Source of the DNA: Chloroflexota bacterium
Lineage (GTDB): Bacteria > Chloroflexota > Limnocylindria > Limnocylindrales > CSP1-4
Direction: 5' to 3'
DNA: 36,616 nucleotides
NCBI GenBank assembly: GCA_012026785.1
Contig: VEOW01000185.1
Coordinates: forward strand, 1 to 36,616
The translations under genes and the position numbers were made by a program. The notes beneath the pieces are model-generated. The model was not told where the DNA came from. It searched no databases and was given only the letters and a program-made list of their open reading frames with translations. Positions 25,706-33,985 of this stretch are shown in pieces (within the stretch, counting starts at the first letter, position 1; every line of letters starts with the position of its first letter).

Positions 25706-26755
25706 TTACCGCTCGACGCTCGATGCCCTCCGGTTCCAGCGTCGATCGATCAGCAGCAGCCGGCGCCGGACGGCGGCGAGGAGCCGCAGGCCGCTCCAGC
25801 GTGTCGCCCGAACCGCGGCCTCCACCTGGGCGTCGAGGGCCGCGCTGGCGGCGATGAGGCGGGCGGCCAGCCGCCGCCGGACGACCGCGGGCTCCGATTC
25901 TGGCGAGCGCAGCCACGCCCCGGCCGGCGTTCGCGCCCCGGCGGCGACCACGGCCGGGATCCCGATCAGGATCGTCGGCGAGTTCAACCACACGGTCGGC
26001 AGGGCCAGCATCGCTGCGATCGGCAGGACCCAGGCCCGATCGGTCCGGGCGCCCCACACGACGAGGGCCACGACGAGCGGCAGCCGGATCGCCAGCGGCA
26101 CCGGCAGGTAGGTCAGCACCTCGGAGTTCGGGAACTGGAGGCGGAGCAGCATCGCCAGCCAGCCCCGCCAGGCGGCCGGATCGATCAGCGCGGAGACGAA
26201 CACGATCGCGGCGGTGGCGGCGAGGGCGATGCCCAGCGACCGCCACTCTCGGCGGGCCGCGAACCACAGCAGCCCGATCCCGGGCGTGACCTTGGTCAGG
26301 ATCGGCAGCGCCCAGGCTGCCGGCCAGCGAAGTCCGACGACGCCCGCGGCCGCCATCAACACATCGACCTGGCCGATGCCGGCGCTCAGGGCCACGGTCG
26401 GCGCGAGGGCCACGACGAGGGCCCAGCGGCCGGTGAGCCACCACAGCGTCACGGCCAGGATGCCCGTCCAGATCCCGGCGAAGACGGGCCACGGCAGCGC
26501 AACGAGCGGCGCGACCAGGTGGGCGAACGCCGGCGAGTAGATGTACGCGCCGGTGTTGCCGGGAACCGCTGTCGAGTAGTCGAGGCCGGCCCGGGTGGAC
26601 CAGTACGCGAACATGTCGAAGGTTCGATCGACCCACGGATAGACACCCGCGATCCGGGCCCCGACGAAGATCGCCGCCACCAGGGCGAATGCCGGCACGG
26701 CCACCCAGCGCAGCCGCTGCAGCCGGTCCGTTGCGGTGGCGGCAGGGCGGCTCAT
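25706..26755 (-). CDS. Predicted multi-spanning glycosyltransferase, GT87/DUF2029-like
   Basis: Integral membrane protein of 349 residues with about eight to nine hydrophobic segments up to residue 275. The first periplasmic loop has an acidic region (VDRTFDMFAYW), followed by GAYIYSPAFAHLVAPLVALPW, a pattern typical of GT87 (DUF2029) polyprenyl-phosphate-mannose-dependent transferases such as PimE. A soluble, arginine-rich tail of about 75 residues follows. The ATG overlaps the rnhB stop as ATGA. The family call rests on topology and the YSPAF-type motif and is moderately sure; the sugar donor and acceptor cannot be read from sequence. It separates rnhB from yraN, which are normally adjacent. 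Confidence 0.7.
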   Translation of the reverse strand: MSRPAATATDRLQRLRWVAVPAFALVAAIFVGARIAGVYPWVDRTFDMFAYWSTRAGLDYSTAVPGNTGAYIYSPAFAHLVAPLVALPWPVFAGIWTGILAVTLWWLTGRWALVVALAPTVALSAGIGQVDVLMAAAGVVGLRWPAAWALPILTKVTPGIGLLWFAARREWRSLGIALAATAAIVFVSALIDPAAWRGWLAMLLRLQFPNSEVLTYLPVPLAIRLPLVVALVVWGARTDRAWVLPIAAMLALPTVWLNSPTILIGIPAVVAAGARTPAGAWLRSPESEPAVVRRRLAARLIAASAALDAQVEAAVRATRWSGLRLLAAVRRRLLLIDRRWNRRASSVER

Positions 26756-27546
26756 CGGCCCTGGTCCTGACCCACGAGCGGCAGCGGCTGCGGACGGCCG
26801 GCGGCTCGCAGGACCTCCGCCGGCAGCCCGGGTCCACCTTCGAGCCGAAGGAGCTCGTCGACGTCGTCCTGCCCGTCGGTCCCACCGCCGTCGGCGAACA
26901 GGTCCAACGGCAGCTGGTCGCCGGCAAGCGTCCGCTGGAGGGCCAGGAAGCTGCGCCGGTGGAACGGCGTCAGGCCGAGTCGCCGGATCGCGTCGCGATG
27001 CTCACGCGTCGCGTAGCCCTGGTTGTGCTCCCAGCCATACCCCGGGTACCGGGCCGCAAGCCGGGCCATCATCCGGTCGCGGACGACCTTCGCCACGACC
27101 GAGGCGCAGGCGATCGTGTAGCAGCGGGCGTCGCCGTCGACGATCGCGCTGTACGGCCCGACCTGGCCCTCGAAGCCGGCAATTCGGTTCCCATCCACGA
27201 GGACATGATCGTGGCCACCGAGCCTTGCGATCGCGCGTCGCATCGCGAGGTGCGTGGCGTGATAGATGTTGAGCGCGTCGATCTCCCGCACCGATGCGGC
27301 ACCGACACCGATGGCCACGGCCCGCCGGCGGATGATCGGCGCGAGTCGCTCGCGCTGCTGCGCCGACAGGGTCTTCGAATCACGCACGCCAGGGATTCGA
27401 CGCGCGTGGGGCTTCATGATTACAGCCGCGGCGACGACAGCCCCGCACGTCGGCGCGACGCCGACCTCGTCGACGCCCACCACCCGCTGGGCGCCGTCAC
27501 GCCACAGGACGCGTTCGAAGCGCAGCGACGGGACACGAGGCGCCAT
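26752..27546 (-). CDS. rnhB: Ribonuclease HII with an altered junction-recognition motif
   Basis: Type-2 RNase H, cutting RNA in RNA/DNA hybrids and single ribonucleotides in DNA. The protein has 264 residues. The acidic residues are present: D26-E27 in VVGVDEVG, D118 in VLVDGNRI and the AKVVRD motif ending D157, with RDSKTLS at 55-61. The hallmark DEAGRGPLAGP is instead DEVGVAPTCGA: the GRG that senses the ribonucleotide reads GVA at 29-31. A 45-residue Gly/Asp/Leu-rich tail follows the core. The ATG at 27546 was chosen because the core starts soon after; a TACCCT six bases upstream could make the mRNA leaderless. Activity may differ from typical RNase HII. Confidence 0.88.
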   Translation of the reverse strand: MAPRVPSLRFERVLWRDGAQRVVGVDEVGVAPTCGAVVAAAVIMKPHARRIPGVRDSKTLSAQQRERLAPIIRRRAVAIGVGAASVREIDALNIYHATHLAMRRAIARLGGHDHVLVDGNRIAGFEGQVGPYSAIVDGDARCYTIACASVVAKVVRDRMMARLAARYPGYGWEHNQGYATREHRDAIRRLGLTPFHRRSFLALQRTLAGDQLPLDLFADGGGTDGQDDVDELLRLEGGPGLPAEVLRAAGRPQPLPLVGQDQGR

Positions 27547-27552
27547 GTCGCT

Positions 27553-27558
27553 AGGGTA
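27553..27558 (-). promoter_or_regulatory. -10-like element (TACCCT) ending six bases before rnhB
   Basis: The minus strand reads GATACCCTAGCGACATGG. If used, transcription would begin at or near the A of the rnhB ATG, giving a leaderless mRNA. No good Shine-Dalgarno precedes this ATG, which fits. Confidence 0.35.
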
Positions 27559-27597
27559 TCCCCCGTTGCACCACCCTCGAACCCGATTTCTGTGGTC

Positions 27598-27622
27598 CTC
27601 GGCCCCCCTTCTCGCGGCCGAG
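27598..27622 (-). terminator. Hairpin after rplS
   Basis: CTCGGCC and GGCCGAG form a perfect 7-bp stem with an 11-base loop, ten bases after the rplS stop. No T-run follows. It probably marks the end of the rpsP-rplS unit. Confidence 0.45.
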
Positions 27623-27631
27623 AGCCCGCCG

Positions 27632-27985
27632 TCAGGACCGGGTGGTGCGACGCTCCCGGAGGGTGGCGGCCTTGCCGACCCGCTTCCGCAGGAAGTACAG
27701 CTGGGCTCGCCGGGCGCGGCCGTGGCGGACGACCTCGATCTTGTCGATCCGGGGGCTGTTGATCTTGAAGGTCCGTTCGACGCCGACGCCGCTGGCGATC
27801 TTGCGGACGGTGATCGAGCGGGTGATGCCGCCGCCGCGCAGCCGCATGACGGTTCCCTCGAAGACCTGGACGCGTTCCTTGCCGCCCTCGACGACCCGGG
27901 CCGCAACGCGGACGGTGTCGCCGGGCGCGAGCTCGGGCAGGTCGGTACGGAGCTGGTCGGCGACGATCTCGTCGAGGACGTTCAC
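27632..27985 (-). CDS. rplS: 50S ribosomal protein L19
   Basis: Large-subunit protein at the 30S-50S interface. The GTG at 27985 gives 117 residues, the normal length. Motifs [29 protein letters not shown], then [13 protein letters not shown] and the basic C-terminal GKAATLRER are characteristic. It has a 65-base leader and a close match to the shared promoter-like motif between trmD and its start, so it may be transcribed both with the rpsP operon and alone. Confidence 0.96.
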   Translation of the reverse strand: MNVLDEIVADQLRTDLPELAPGDTVRVAARVVEGGKERVQVFEGTVMRLRGGGITRSITVRKIASGVGVERTFKINSPRIDKIEVVRHGRARRAQLYFLRKRVGKAATLRERRTTRS

Positions 27986-28052
27986 GGCGGTGGTTCCTGG
28001 GCTGGCGCAGCGCACGGCTGCGCGGATGTCGGTGGTCGGGGATCGGCCGCGG

Positions 28053-28058
28053 AGTATA
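28053..28058 (-). promoter_or_regulatory. Extended -10-like element (TGCTATACT) upstream of rplS
   Basis: The minus strand reads GCTGCTATACTCCGCGG, a TG one base before a perfect TATACT, followed by CCGCGG. It lies 23 bases after the trmD stop and is nearly identical to the nusA site. Confidence 0.55.
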
Positions 28059-28080
28059 GCAGCGCCGCGACGACCTCCGC

Positions 28081-28833
28081 CTACGCCCCGTCCTCTTCGG
28101 CCGCCTCGTCCCCTTCGGCGCGGATCCGATCGAGGCTCCGCCGTTCCTCGTCGCTGACGGCCCGGCCGGCGAGCAGGTCCGGTCGGCGAGCGAGGGGTCG
28201 TCGCAGCGACGCCTCCAGGCGCCACCGCCGAACCTCCTCGTGATGGCCGCTCACGAGGACCGGTGGCACGGTCCGGCCACGGAACTCCGGCGGGCGCGTG
28301 TACTGCGGGTACTCGAGCAGGCCCCGAGCGAACGACTCCTCGTCGGTCGACGCGGCCTCGATCACGCCGGGCACCAGGCGGGTCACGGCATCGACGACCA
28401 CCACGGCCGCCGGCTCGCCGCCGCTCAGGACGTAGTCGCCGATCGATAGCTCCAGGTCGGCGAGGTCCCGAACGCGATCGTCGACGCCTTCGTAGCGCGG
28501 GCAGACGATGACGAGGTGGCTCCGGGCGGCAAGCTCGGCGGCCACGGCCTGGCTGAACACCCGGCCGCCCGGATCGAGGAGCACGACGGTCGAGTCGGCC
28601 CGCCGCAGCTCATCGATGGCCCCCGCGATCGGCTCCGGCCGGAGGACCATCCCCGCTCCCCCGCCGTATGGGGTGGCGTCGACGCTGCGATGCCGGCCGA
28701 GCCCCCAGCGCCGCAGGTCGTGGACCCGGAGCTCGACCAGGCCCCGCTCCCGGGCTCGTCCCGGGATGCTCTCCGACAGTGGCGTCTCGACCATCGCCGG
28801 GAACAAGCAGACGACGTCGATCTCGAGGGTCAC
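28081..28833 (-). CDS. trmD: tRNA (guanine(37)-N1)-methyltransferase
   Basis: Methylates G37 next to the anticodon with SAM, preventing +1 frameshifts. The GTG at 28833 gives 250 residues, starting at the family N-terminus ([18 protein letters not shown]). [20 protein letters not shown], the trefoil-knot SAM site in [11 protein letters not shown] and [12 protein letters not shown] are present; the last usually reads GELPA. The GTG overlaps the rimM stop (GTGA) with GGAGG seven bases upstream. The C-terminal domain ends in an acidic tail (EAAEEDGA). The longer open frame upstream lies inside rimM and was rejected. Confidence 0.96.
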   Translation of the reverse strand: MTLEIDVVCLFPAMVETPLSESIPGRARERGLVELRVHDLRRWGLGRHRSVDATPYGGGAGMVLRPEPIAGAIDELRRADSTVVLLDPGGRVFSQAVAAELAARSHLVIVCPRYEGVDDRVRDLADLELSIGDYVLSGGEPAAVVVVDAVTRLVPGVIEAASTDEESFARGLLEYPQYTRPPEFRGRTVPPVLVSGHHEEVRRWRLEASLRRPLARRPDLLAGRAVSDEERRSLDRIRAEGDEAAEEDGA

Positions 28834-29471
28834 CTCGAGCCCTCCGTGGCGGACTGGTCGCCGCCCGGCGCTCGGCCGCCCTTGCCGTGGCGAGACCACC
28901 GCGGCCGGCGTTGACGGGATCGCGGGGCCGGCGCATCGACGGGCCCCTCGGCGAGGGCGAGCACGGCTTCGTCGACCACGATCACGCCGCGCTCCGGGGC
29001 GAAGTCCCGGACGACGTCGCGGACGGCCGGCAGGTCGAACTCCCCGACGGGCCCGCCGCGAACGACATAGACCTCGGCGATCCCGGCGCGGTAGACGTCG
29101 GCCACGACCCCGAGCTCGCGGCCGGCAAGGTCCAGGACGCGGGCGCCGATGACCTCGTGCCAGAACACCTCGCCGGGCGCCAATGCCTCGGCGCGGTCGA
29201 CGTCGGCCTCCAGGTAGGCGTCGCGGAGCACCTCGGCCGCGGCTCGATCGCCGATCTCGCGGAACGTCAGCCACCACCCCGGCCCGTCGGCCACCGGCGC
29301 CGCCGTCTCGATCGTCAGGGCCCGGTCGCTGCCCTCGGGGTGCAGGGCGCGGCCCGCGACGAAGCGGTCCTCGGGCCGGTCGGTCAGGACCTCGACCCGG
29401 ACCTGCCCGTGGAGGCCGTGCAGGCCGCGGACCCGGGCGACGACGATCCGATCCGTGGCGGGCTCCGTCAG
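28830..29471 (-). CDS. rimM: 16S rRNA processing protein RimM, non-canonical start
   Basis: Maturation factor that binds S19 and helps assemble the 30S head. The homologous N-terminus is present: [20 protein letters not shown] then LTDRPEDRF. It has no ATG, GTG or TTG in front. The first conventional start in frame, GTG at 29294, would remove the whole N-terminal domain core. A CTG at 29471 overlaps the khpA stop as CTGA, in the same style as neighbouring ATGA/GTGA/TTGA junctions, and is used here (213 residues). The PRC-barrel domain follows ([19 protein letters not shown], then YVVRGG). The final 35 residues are basic and non-conserved. Confidence 0.85.
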   Translation of the reverse strand: MTEPATDRIVVARVRGLHGLHGQVRVEVLTDRPEDRFVAGRALHPEGSDRALTIETAAPVADGPGWWLTFREIGDRAAAEVLRDAYLEADVDRAEALAPGEVFWHEVIGARVLDLAGRELGVVADVYRAGIAEVYVVRGGPVGEFDLPAVRDVVRDFAPERGVIVVDEAVLALAEGPVDAPAPRSRQRRPRWSRHGKGGRAPGGDQSATEGSR

Positions 29472-29701
29472 ACGATCTCGAGCGTGACCGACGTGCCCTG
29501 GCGAGCGGCGGTGACCTTCAGGAGCGTCCGCAGGGCCTTGGCCACGCTGCCGTTGCGCCCGATGACCTTGCCCATGTCGTCCTCGGCGACGTGCAGCTCG
29601 ATGACGGTCTCGCCGTCCTCCTCGACCTCGGTGACCTCGACCGCGTCGGGATCGTCCACGAGGGTCTTGGCGACGTATTCGACGAGCTCCTTCGCGCTCA
29701 C
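29468..29701 (-). CDS. khpA: KH-domain RNA-binding protein KhpA (YlqC)
   Basis: Single KH domain protein of 77 residues that pairs with KhpB in several Gram-positive bacteria and binds RNA broadly. The core reads [19 protein letters not shown], with the GXXG loop as GRNG preceded by KVI, then [16 protein letters not shown]. The GTG start overlaps the rpsP stop (GTGA) with GGAG eight bases upstream. It always sits between rpsP and rimM in this operon type. Confidence 0.95.
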   Translation of the reverse strand: MSAKELVEYVAKTLVDDPDAVEVTEVEEDGETVIELHVAEDDMGKVIGRNGSVAKALRTLLKVTAARQGTSVTLEIV

Positions 29702-29964
29702 TTCGCGGTCTCCTTCTCGGCCGGCAGGACGCCGACTCGGCGGAACAGGCGGGCGACGGTCTCCGACGGCGTGGCGCCCTTGGCGAGCCAGGCCTTGGCC
29801 GCCTCCTCGTCGATGTTCAGCTCGATCGGCTCGCTGCGGGGGTTGTAGTGCCCGATCGTCTCGATCGAGCGGCTGTCGCGGGCACTTCGCGAGTCGGCCA
29901 CGACGACCCGGTAGCTCGGCTGCTTCTTCGCGCCGACCCGGGTCAGCCTGATTCGAACGGCCAT
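29698..29964 (-). CDS. rpsP: 30S ribosomal protein S16
   Basis: Early-assembling small-subunit protein. The 88-residue product begins [20 protein letters not shown] and has the strand [22 protein letters not shown], all characteristic of S16. The ATG is preceded by the purine-rich GGAGGAGGAA. Only 17 bases separate it from the preceding DUF3352-like gene, so the whole S16 operon could be transcribed from the SRP side. Confidence 0.97.
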   Translation of the reverse strand: MAVRIRLTRVGAKKQPSYRVVVADSRSARDSRSIETIGHYNPRSEPIELNIDEEAAKAWLAKGATPSETVARLFRRVGVLPAEKETAK

Positions 29965-29981
29965 GTGCTGGGTTCCTCCTC

Positions 29982-31649
29982 CTACGGTTGCGCTGGTTCG
30001 GTGACGGTCATGACGATCCGGGCCCGGGGTCCGCCGGGGCCATCGGTCGCGCTCATGTGGAATGCCTCGATGGGTTCGAGATAGGGCCTGACATTCGTCC
30101 TGAAGTCCGCTCTCTGATCAAGCGGCAGGAAATGCTGCTCCAAGGCCAGGGCGTGCTCGGCGCTGAAGTACACCATCGTGCGCGGGTTCGGCAGGCCCCG
30201 CGCGGTTGTCCGGGTGAAGTCGTCGCTCGCCGCCAGGGACGATGCTGGATCGACAGCGAGGACCGCGTTCATGACCGCCTCGGTCGTGCCGAGCATGACG
30301 ACCCGACCGTTCACCGCGAACCGAACCTGGATCGGCGCTTCGCCCGGGAGGCCGGCCGCCCCGGCGACGGTCACCGTGGTGACCTCGACACCGTCGACGG
30401 TCGTCGTCTCGAGCTCCACGGCCCCGCCGAGCGCCGCCAGCGCCAGCAGGCTCCTGTAGTTGGCGACTCGCTCCTGTGCCGTCGCCTCGTCGGGCGCGAG
30501 CAGCAGGGCCACGCCGGCCGGCTCGCCGACCATGTCCCCGCCGTCGTTCATGATGACGACCCCGACATCCTCGACCCAGCCGAGCAGCTTCTCCGCGCCG
30601 CCGAACCCAGTCAGGAGCTGGTCCAGCTCGGCCAGCGACGCGCCCAGGACCGGGTCCGCCCGCAGCAGCGCGAGGGCGTTCATGACGCTCGTCCCGGCAC
30701 CCTGGACCTCGGCGTAGGCGATCGCGTCCGCCGGCACGAACCGGGTCATCTCGCTGGGGTGGGCCGGGGCGAGGCTCTGGAGCGAGGGCGCGGCACTCGG
30801 CGCCTCGACCGGCGCGGCGAGCGAGTCGAGGATCAGGGCGTCGTCCTCGGCCCGGACGCCGGCGATGGACCAGTCAGGCAGCTCCATCGCGAACAGCGTC
30901 ACGGGCACGGCGTCGAGGTCGGCCTGCAGCCGCCGGATCGCCTCGCCGCTGACGTAGACCGTGCCCAGCTGGTCGCCACCGAGGGCCGCCCGCGCGGCTC
31001 GGTATGGCTCCTCCGCGTCGATCCCGTTGCCCGCGGCGTGCGCGTCGAGCCCCGCCTTGACCGACCCGAGGTCGCCGGCGATGACATGGCGCCCATCGAT
31101 GACACACGCGCCGTCCTCGCCCTCGAGCACACGGATCTCGAGACCACGGTGCGACTCGACCCGCGTCGACCGACCCTCGAACAGCTGGTCGCAACCCGCG
31201 GCGCCGTTCGTCGTCGCGACGAACAGTCCGCCCTCGCCCACCGCGCCGTCGGTCAGGCGGATGCCACCGAAGGCGGGCCCACTGACCCATGGCTTGAGGT
31301 CGCCGGTGTAGCTGACCTCGCCCTGCGAGAGGTTGGCCAGCAGCCGGTCGCCGGCCTCGTCGAGCTTCTGGCCGAGCGTCGACTGGTCGGCGAAGCCCGG
31401 GAAGTGGGCCAGCAGGTTGCCGACCTTCTGGAGCTGGTCGCCCGGCAGGTCGAGCCGCAGCTCGGCGACGACCACCGCGTCGGCCGGGATGTAGCGCAGG
31501 GCCTCCGGGGTCTGGCGCCCACCGAGCAGCACGACCGCGGCGATCAGCAGCGCGACGGCCGCGCCGGCGACCGCGAGGGCGATGAGCCAGCGGCCGCGGC
31601 TTGAGCCCGGCAGGCGGGTCGTCGGGACCGCCGGTACCTCGCTCGTCAT
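29982..31649 (-). CDS. Membrane-anchored DUF3352-like protein of unknown function
   Basis: A 555-residue protein with a short basic N-terminus, one membrane segment (about 22-46, [19 protein letters not shown]) and a large extracytoplasmic part. The opening of that part, [22 protein letters not shown], and a second such repeat near residue 300 ([19 protein letters not shown]) resemble DUF3352 proteins, in which the two halves are related. I see no catalytic motif. The ATG lies one base after the ffh stop without a clear Shine-Dalgarno, and the gene ends 17 bases before rpsP. Function is unknown; placement between ffh and the S16 operon is unusual. Confidence 0.75.
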   Translation of the reverse strand: MTSEVPAVPTTRLPGSSRGRWLIALAVAGAAVALLIAAVVLLGGRQTPEALRYIPADAVVVAELRLDLPGDQLQKVGNLLAHFPGFADQSTLGQKLDEAGDRLLANLSQGEVSYTGDLKPWVSGPAFGGIRLTDGAVGEGGLFVATTNGAAGCDQLFEGRSTRVESHRGLEIRVLEGEDGACVIDGRHVIAGDLGSVKAGLDAHAAGNGIDAEEPYRAARAALGGDQLGTVYVSGEAIRRLQADLDAVPVTLFAMELPDWSIAGVRAEDDALILDSLAAPVEAPSAAPSLQSLAPAHPSEMTRFVPADAIAYAEVQGAGTSVMNALALLRADPVLGASLAELDQLLTGFGGAEKLLGWVEDVGVVIMNDGGDMVGEPAGVALLLAPDEATAQERVANYRSLLALAALGGAVELETTTVDGVEVTTVTVAGAAGLPGEAPIQVRFAVNGRVVMLGTTEAVMNAVLAVDPASSLAASDDFTRTTARGLPNPRTMVYFSAEHALALEQHFLPLDQRADFRTNVRPYLEPIEAFHMSATDGPGGPRARIVMTVTEPAQP

Positions 31650-31650
31650 C

Positions 31651-32985
31651 TCAACGTCGCCCGACGGGCAGTCCGCCGAGCATGCCCCGCCCACCACGGC
31701 CGGCCAGCTGCTTCATCAGCTTCTGCATCTCGGCGTGCTGCTTGACGAGACGGTTGACGTCGGTCAGCGAGGTGCCTGAACCGGCGGCGATGCGCCGCCG
31801 CCGCGAGCCCGTCAGGATCGAGGGGTCCCGACGCTCCGCGCGCGTCATCGACCGGATGATCGCCTCGGTCCGCTTCAGATCGCCGCGGTCGACGGCGTCC
31901 TGGGCCTCCTTGGCCATCCCACCCATGCCCGGGATCATCGACACCAGCTGGCCCAGCGGACCCATCTTCTGGACCTGCTGCAGCTGGTCGAGGAAGTCCT
32001 CGAGGGTGAACTCGGCCCGCCGGAGCTTCTGCTCCAGCTTCTTGGCCTGCTCGGCATCGACCGCCTCCTGGGCCCGCTCGACGAGGGTCATCACGTCGCC
32101 CATGCCGAGGATCCGGCCGGCGAGGCGATCGGGGTGGAAGACCTCCAGCCCATCGGTCTTCTCGCCGGTGCCGAGGAACTTGACGCCGATCCCCGTCACC
32201 GCGGAGATCGAGAGGGCCGCGCCCCCGCGGGCGTCGCCGTCGATCTTCGTCAGGACGAGCCCGGTGACCGGCACCGCGGCGGCGAAGGCCTGGGCGACCG
32301 AGACGGCCTCCTGGCCGGTCATCGCGTCGACAACGAGCAGCGTCTCGACCGGATCGACGGCCCGGTCGATCGCGCCGATCTCGGCCATCAGCGTCTCGTC
32401 GATGCTCAGGCGCCCGGCGGTATCGATGATGATCGTGTCCCGGGGCAGCTTCCGGGCGGCCTCGACCGCCCCCTTGGCGATCTCGACGGTCGGCGTCCGG
32501 GGCGGTGCCCGGTGGACCGGCACGTCGAGCGATCGCCCGAGCGCCTCGAGCTGGTCGGCGGCGGCGGGCCGATACGGGTCGGCGGCCACGAGCAGCGGTC
32601 GCCGGCCGAGGCGAACCACGTGCCGCGCCAGCTTGGCCGCGGTGGTCGTCTTGCCCGAGCCCTGCAGGCCGACGAGCGAGACGATCGCGGGGTTGCCCTG
32701 GAGGTGGAACGTCCGGTCGCCGGTCGAGAGGACCGCGATCAGCTCCTCGTGGACGATCTTCACGACCTGCTGGCCGGCGGTCAGGCTGCCGAGGATCTCG
32801 GCGCCGACGGCCCGCTCGCGGATCCTGGTCACGAGGTCCTTCACGACCCGGAAGTTGACGTCGGCCTCCAGGAGCGCCAGCCGGATCTCGCGGGCCGCGG
32901 TCTCCACGTCGGCCTCGCTGACGCGGCCACGGCCGGGCAGGGATGCGAGCGTATGACGCAAGCGGTCGCTGAGCTGGTCGAACAC
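31651..32985 (-). CDS. ffh: Signal recognition particle protein Ffh (SRP54)
   Basis: GTPase that binds signal peptides and 4.5S RNA and delivers ribosomes to FtsY. The protein has 444 residues. N domain 1-95; G domain with GLQGSGKTTT (106-115), ADPYRPAA (134-141), DTAGRL (187-192) and TKIDGD (245-250); methionine-rich M domain from about 315, with EDFLDQLQQVQKMGPL and the RNA-binding SMIPGM then GSRRRRIAAGSGT. The GTG start has a 106-base leader from the lipoprotein gene that contains a hairpin and a -10-like site. No SRP RNA was recognised in the window. Confidence 0.97.
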   Translation of the reverse strand: MFDQLSDRLRHTLASLPGRGRVSEADVETAAREIRLALLEADVNFRVVKDLVTRIRERAVGAEILGSLTAGQQVVKIVHEELIAVLSTGDRTFHLQGNPAIVSLVGLQGSGKTTTAAKLARHVVRLGRRPLLVAADPYRPAAADQLEALGRSLDVPVHRAPPRTPTVEIAKGAVEAARKLPRDTIIIDTAGRLSIDETLMAEIGAIDRAVDPVETLLVVDAMTGQEAVSVAQAFAAAVPVTGLVLTKIDGDARGGAALSISAVTGIGVKFLGTGEKTDGLEVFHPDRLAGRILGMGDVMTLVERAQEAVDAEQAKKLEQKLRRAEFTLEDFLDQLQQVQKMGPLGQLVSMIPGMGGMAKEAQDAVDRGDLKRTEAIIRSMTRAERRDPSILTGSRRRRIAAGSGTSLTDVNRLVKQHAEMQKLMKQLAGRGGRGMLGGLPVGRR

Positions 32986-33024
32986 GACGAAGGACGGTGC
33001 TCCGCAACGGACCCGGCAGGACGT

Positions 33025-33042
33025 CGCGGCGGGCTCGCCGCG
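33025..33042 (-). promoter_or_regulatory. Hairpin in the ffh leader
   Basis: CGCGGCG and CGCCGCG pair perfectly over seven bases around a four-base loop, about 40 bases before ffh. No T-run follows. It may be the end of the upstream transcript or part of the ffh leader. Confidence 0.35.
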
Positions 33043-33078
33043 GGGCGGCGCGCGGGTTCTGGCACGCCGGCCGGGGGC

Positions 33079-33084
33079 AGTGTA
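33079..33084 (-). promoter_or_regulatory. -10-like element (TACACT) upstream of ffh
   Basis: The minus strand reads GGGGCTACACTGCCCCC just after the lipoprotein stop. It keeps the GCTAnACT core of the other sites but not the CTCCGC part. The hexamer also lies between GGGGC and GCCCC arms, so it could instead be a hairpin loop. Confidence 0.35.
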
Positions 33085-33091
33085 GCCCCGA

Positions 33092-33985
33092 TCAGCCGGG
33101 CAGGTCGAAGGCCAGGTAACGGCGCTTGCTGCCGTCGATCGCGATCAGCTCGATCTTGCCGGTGTGGTCGGCCGGGATCTCGAACCGCGACCGGAGGTCC
33201 TTCTTCGTCTTGCCGGCCCCGATCAGCTCGATCGACTGGCTCCGACCGTCGGGGCGGGGTCGCACCCAGACGCCGTCGGCCAGCTTCAGGGCGACGTTCT
33301 CGGCGGTGAACGGGAAGCCGCCCGCAAACGAGCCGACGTAGGTCGCGTCGTAGACGACGGTCAGGATCGCCGTCGAGGCCGACGCCTGCTGAGCCCAATC
33401 TGGCAGGTCCCAGCGCAGCTCGGCCTCGCGAAGGCGGATGCGCAGCTGGCCGGCGGTGCCGTTGCCGGAGATCTCCAGCCGGACCGGCTCGAACGCGGCG
33501 ACCTCCCCGCCCTCGGGCCCGAAGGGGATCCGCGGCTGGTGCTCGTCCTCGCGGCCGATGACGATCGCCGCCGCATCGGCCGAACGGTGTCCGACGACAT
33601 CGAATTCGATCGTCGTCCCGGCCGTCGACCCGAGCGCGACCTCGGGGATGACCGTCTCGCGGGTCGGCTCGAACGCCTCCCCATCGATCACGAGGCGCAC
33701 CGGACCGCCGATGCTGGTCGGCTCCTCGCTGCCCTCGTTGCGCAAGCTCGCCTCGACCGTCACCGAGCCGCCACGCGCGTCGAGGACAGCGACCGCTCGC
33801 TCGACGGTCACCACGAGACCGGCGTACCAGACGCTCGTGCCAAGCTCGTAGGTCGTCACCGTCGGGGTCGGCTCGGGCGCGCGGGTCGGCGTCGGCGCGA
33901 CGCTCGGGGCCGCGGCATCGAAGCAGCCGGCCACGACGAGCGCCACGATGACGAGCAGGGACGGTCGGTGGGTGGATCGGCTCAT
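33092..33985 (-). CDS. Predicted lipoprotein of unknown function
   Basis: A 297-residue secreted protein. A basic start and hydrophobic segment end in the lipobox VVAGC (cysteine 21), followed by a Pro/Thr/Ala tether (APTPTRAPEPTPTVT). The rest is rich in beta-strand-like stretches with alternating hydrophobic residues, such as VTVEASLRNEGSEEPTSIGG and IRLREAELRWDL, and resembles immunoglobulin-like or DUF4352-type binding domains. I recognise no enzyme motif. The ATG overlaps the ftsY stop (ATGA), so it is coupled to an SRP receptor gene; whether that reflects function is unknown. Confidence 0.75.
   Translation of the reverse strand: MSRSTHRPSLLVIVALVVAGCFDAAAPSVAPTPTRAPEPTPTVTTYELGTSVWYAGLVVTVERAVAVLDARGGSVTVEASLRNEGSEEPTSIGGPVRLVIDGEAFEPTRETVIPEVALGSTAGTTIEFDVVGHRSADAAAIVIGREDEHQPRIPFGPEGGEVAAFEPVRLEISGNGTAGQLRIRLREAELRWDLPDWAQQASASTAILTVVYDATYVGSFAGGFPFTAENVALKLADGVWVRPRPDGRSQSIELIGAGKTKKDLRSRFEIPADHTGKIELIAIDGSKRRYLAFDLPG

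Noticed and set aside
28834-29277. Upstream extension of trmD and a rimM start at 29294.
   Set aside because: The first is the rimM region in another frame; the second would cut off the conserved RimM N-terminal domain.
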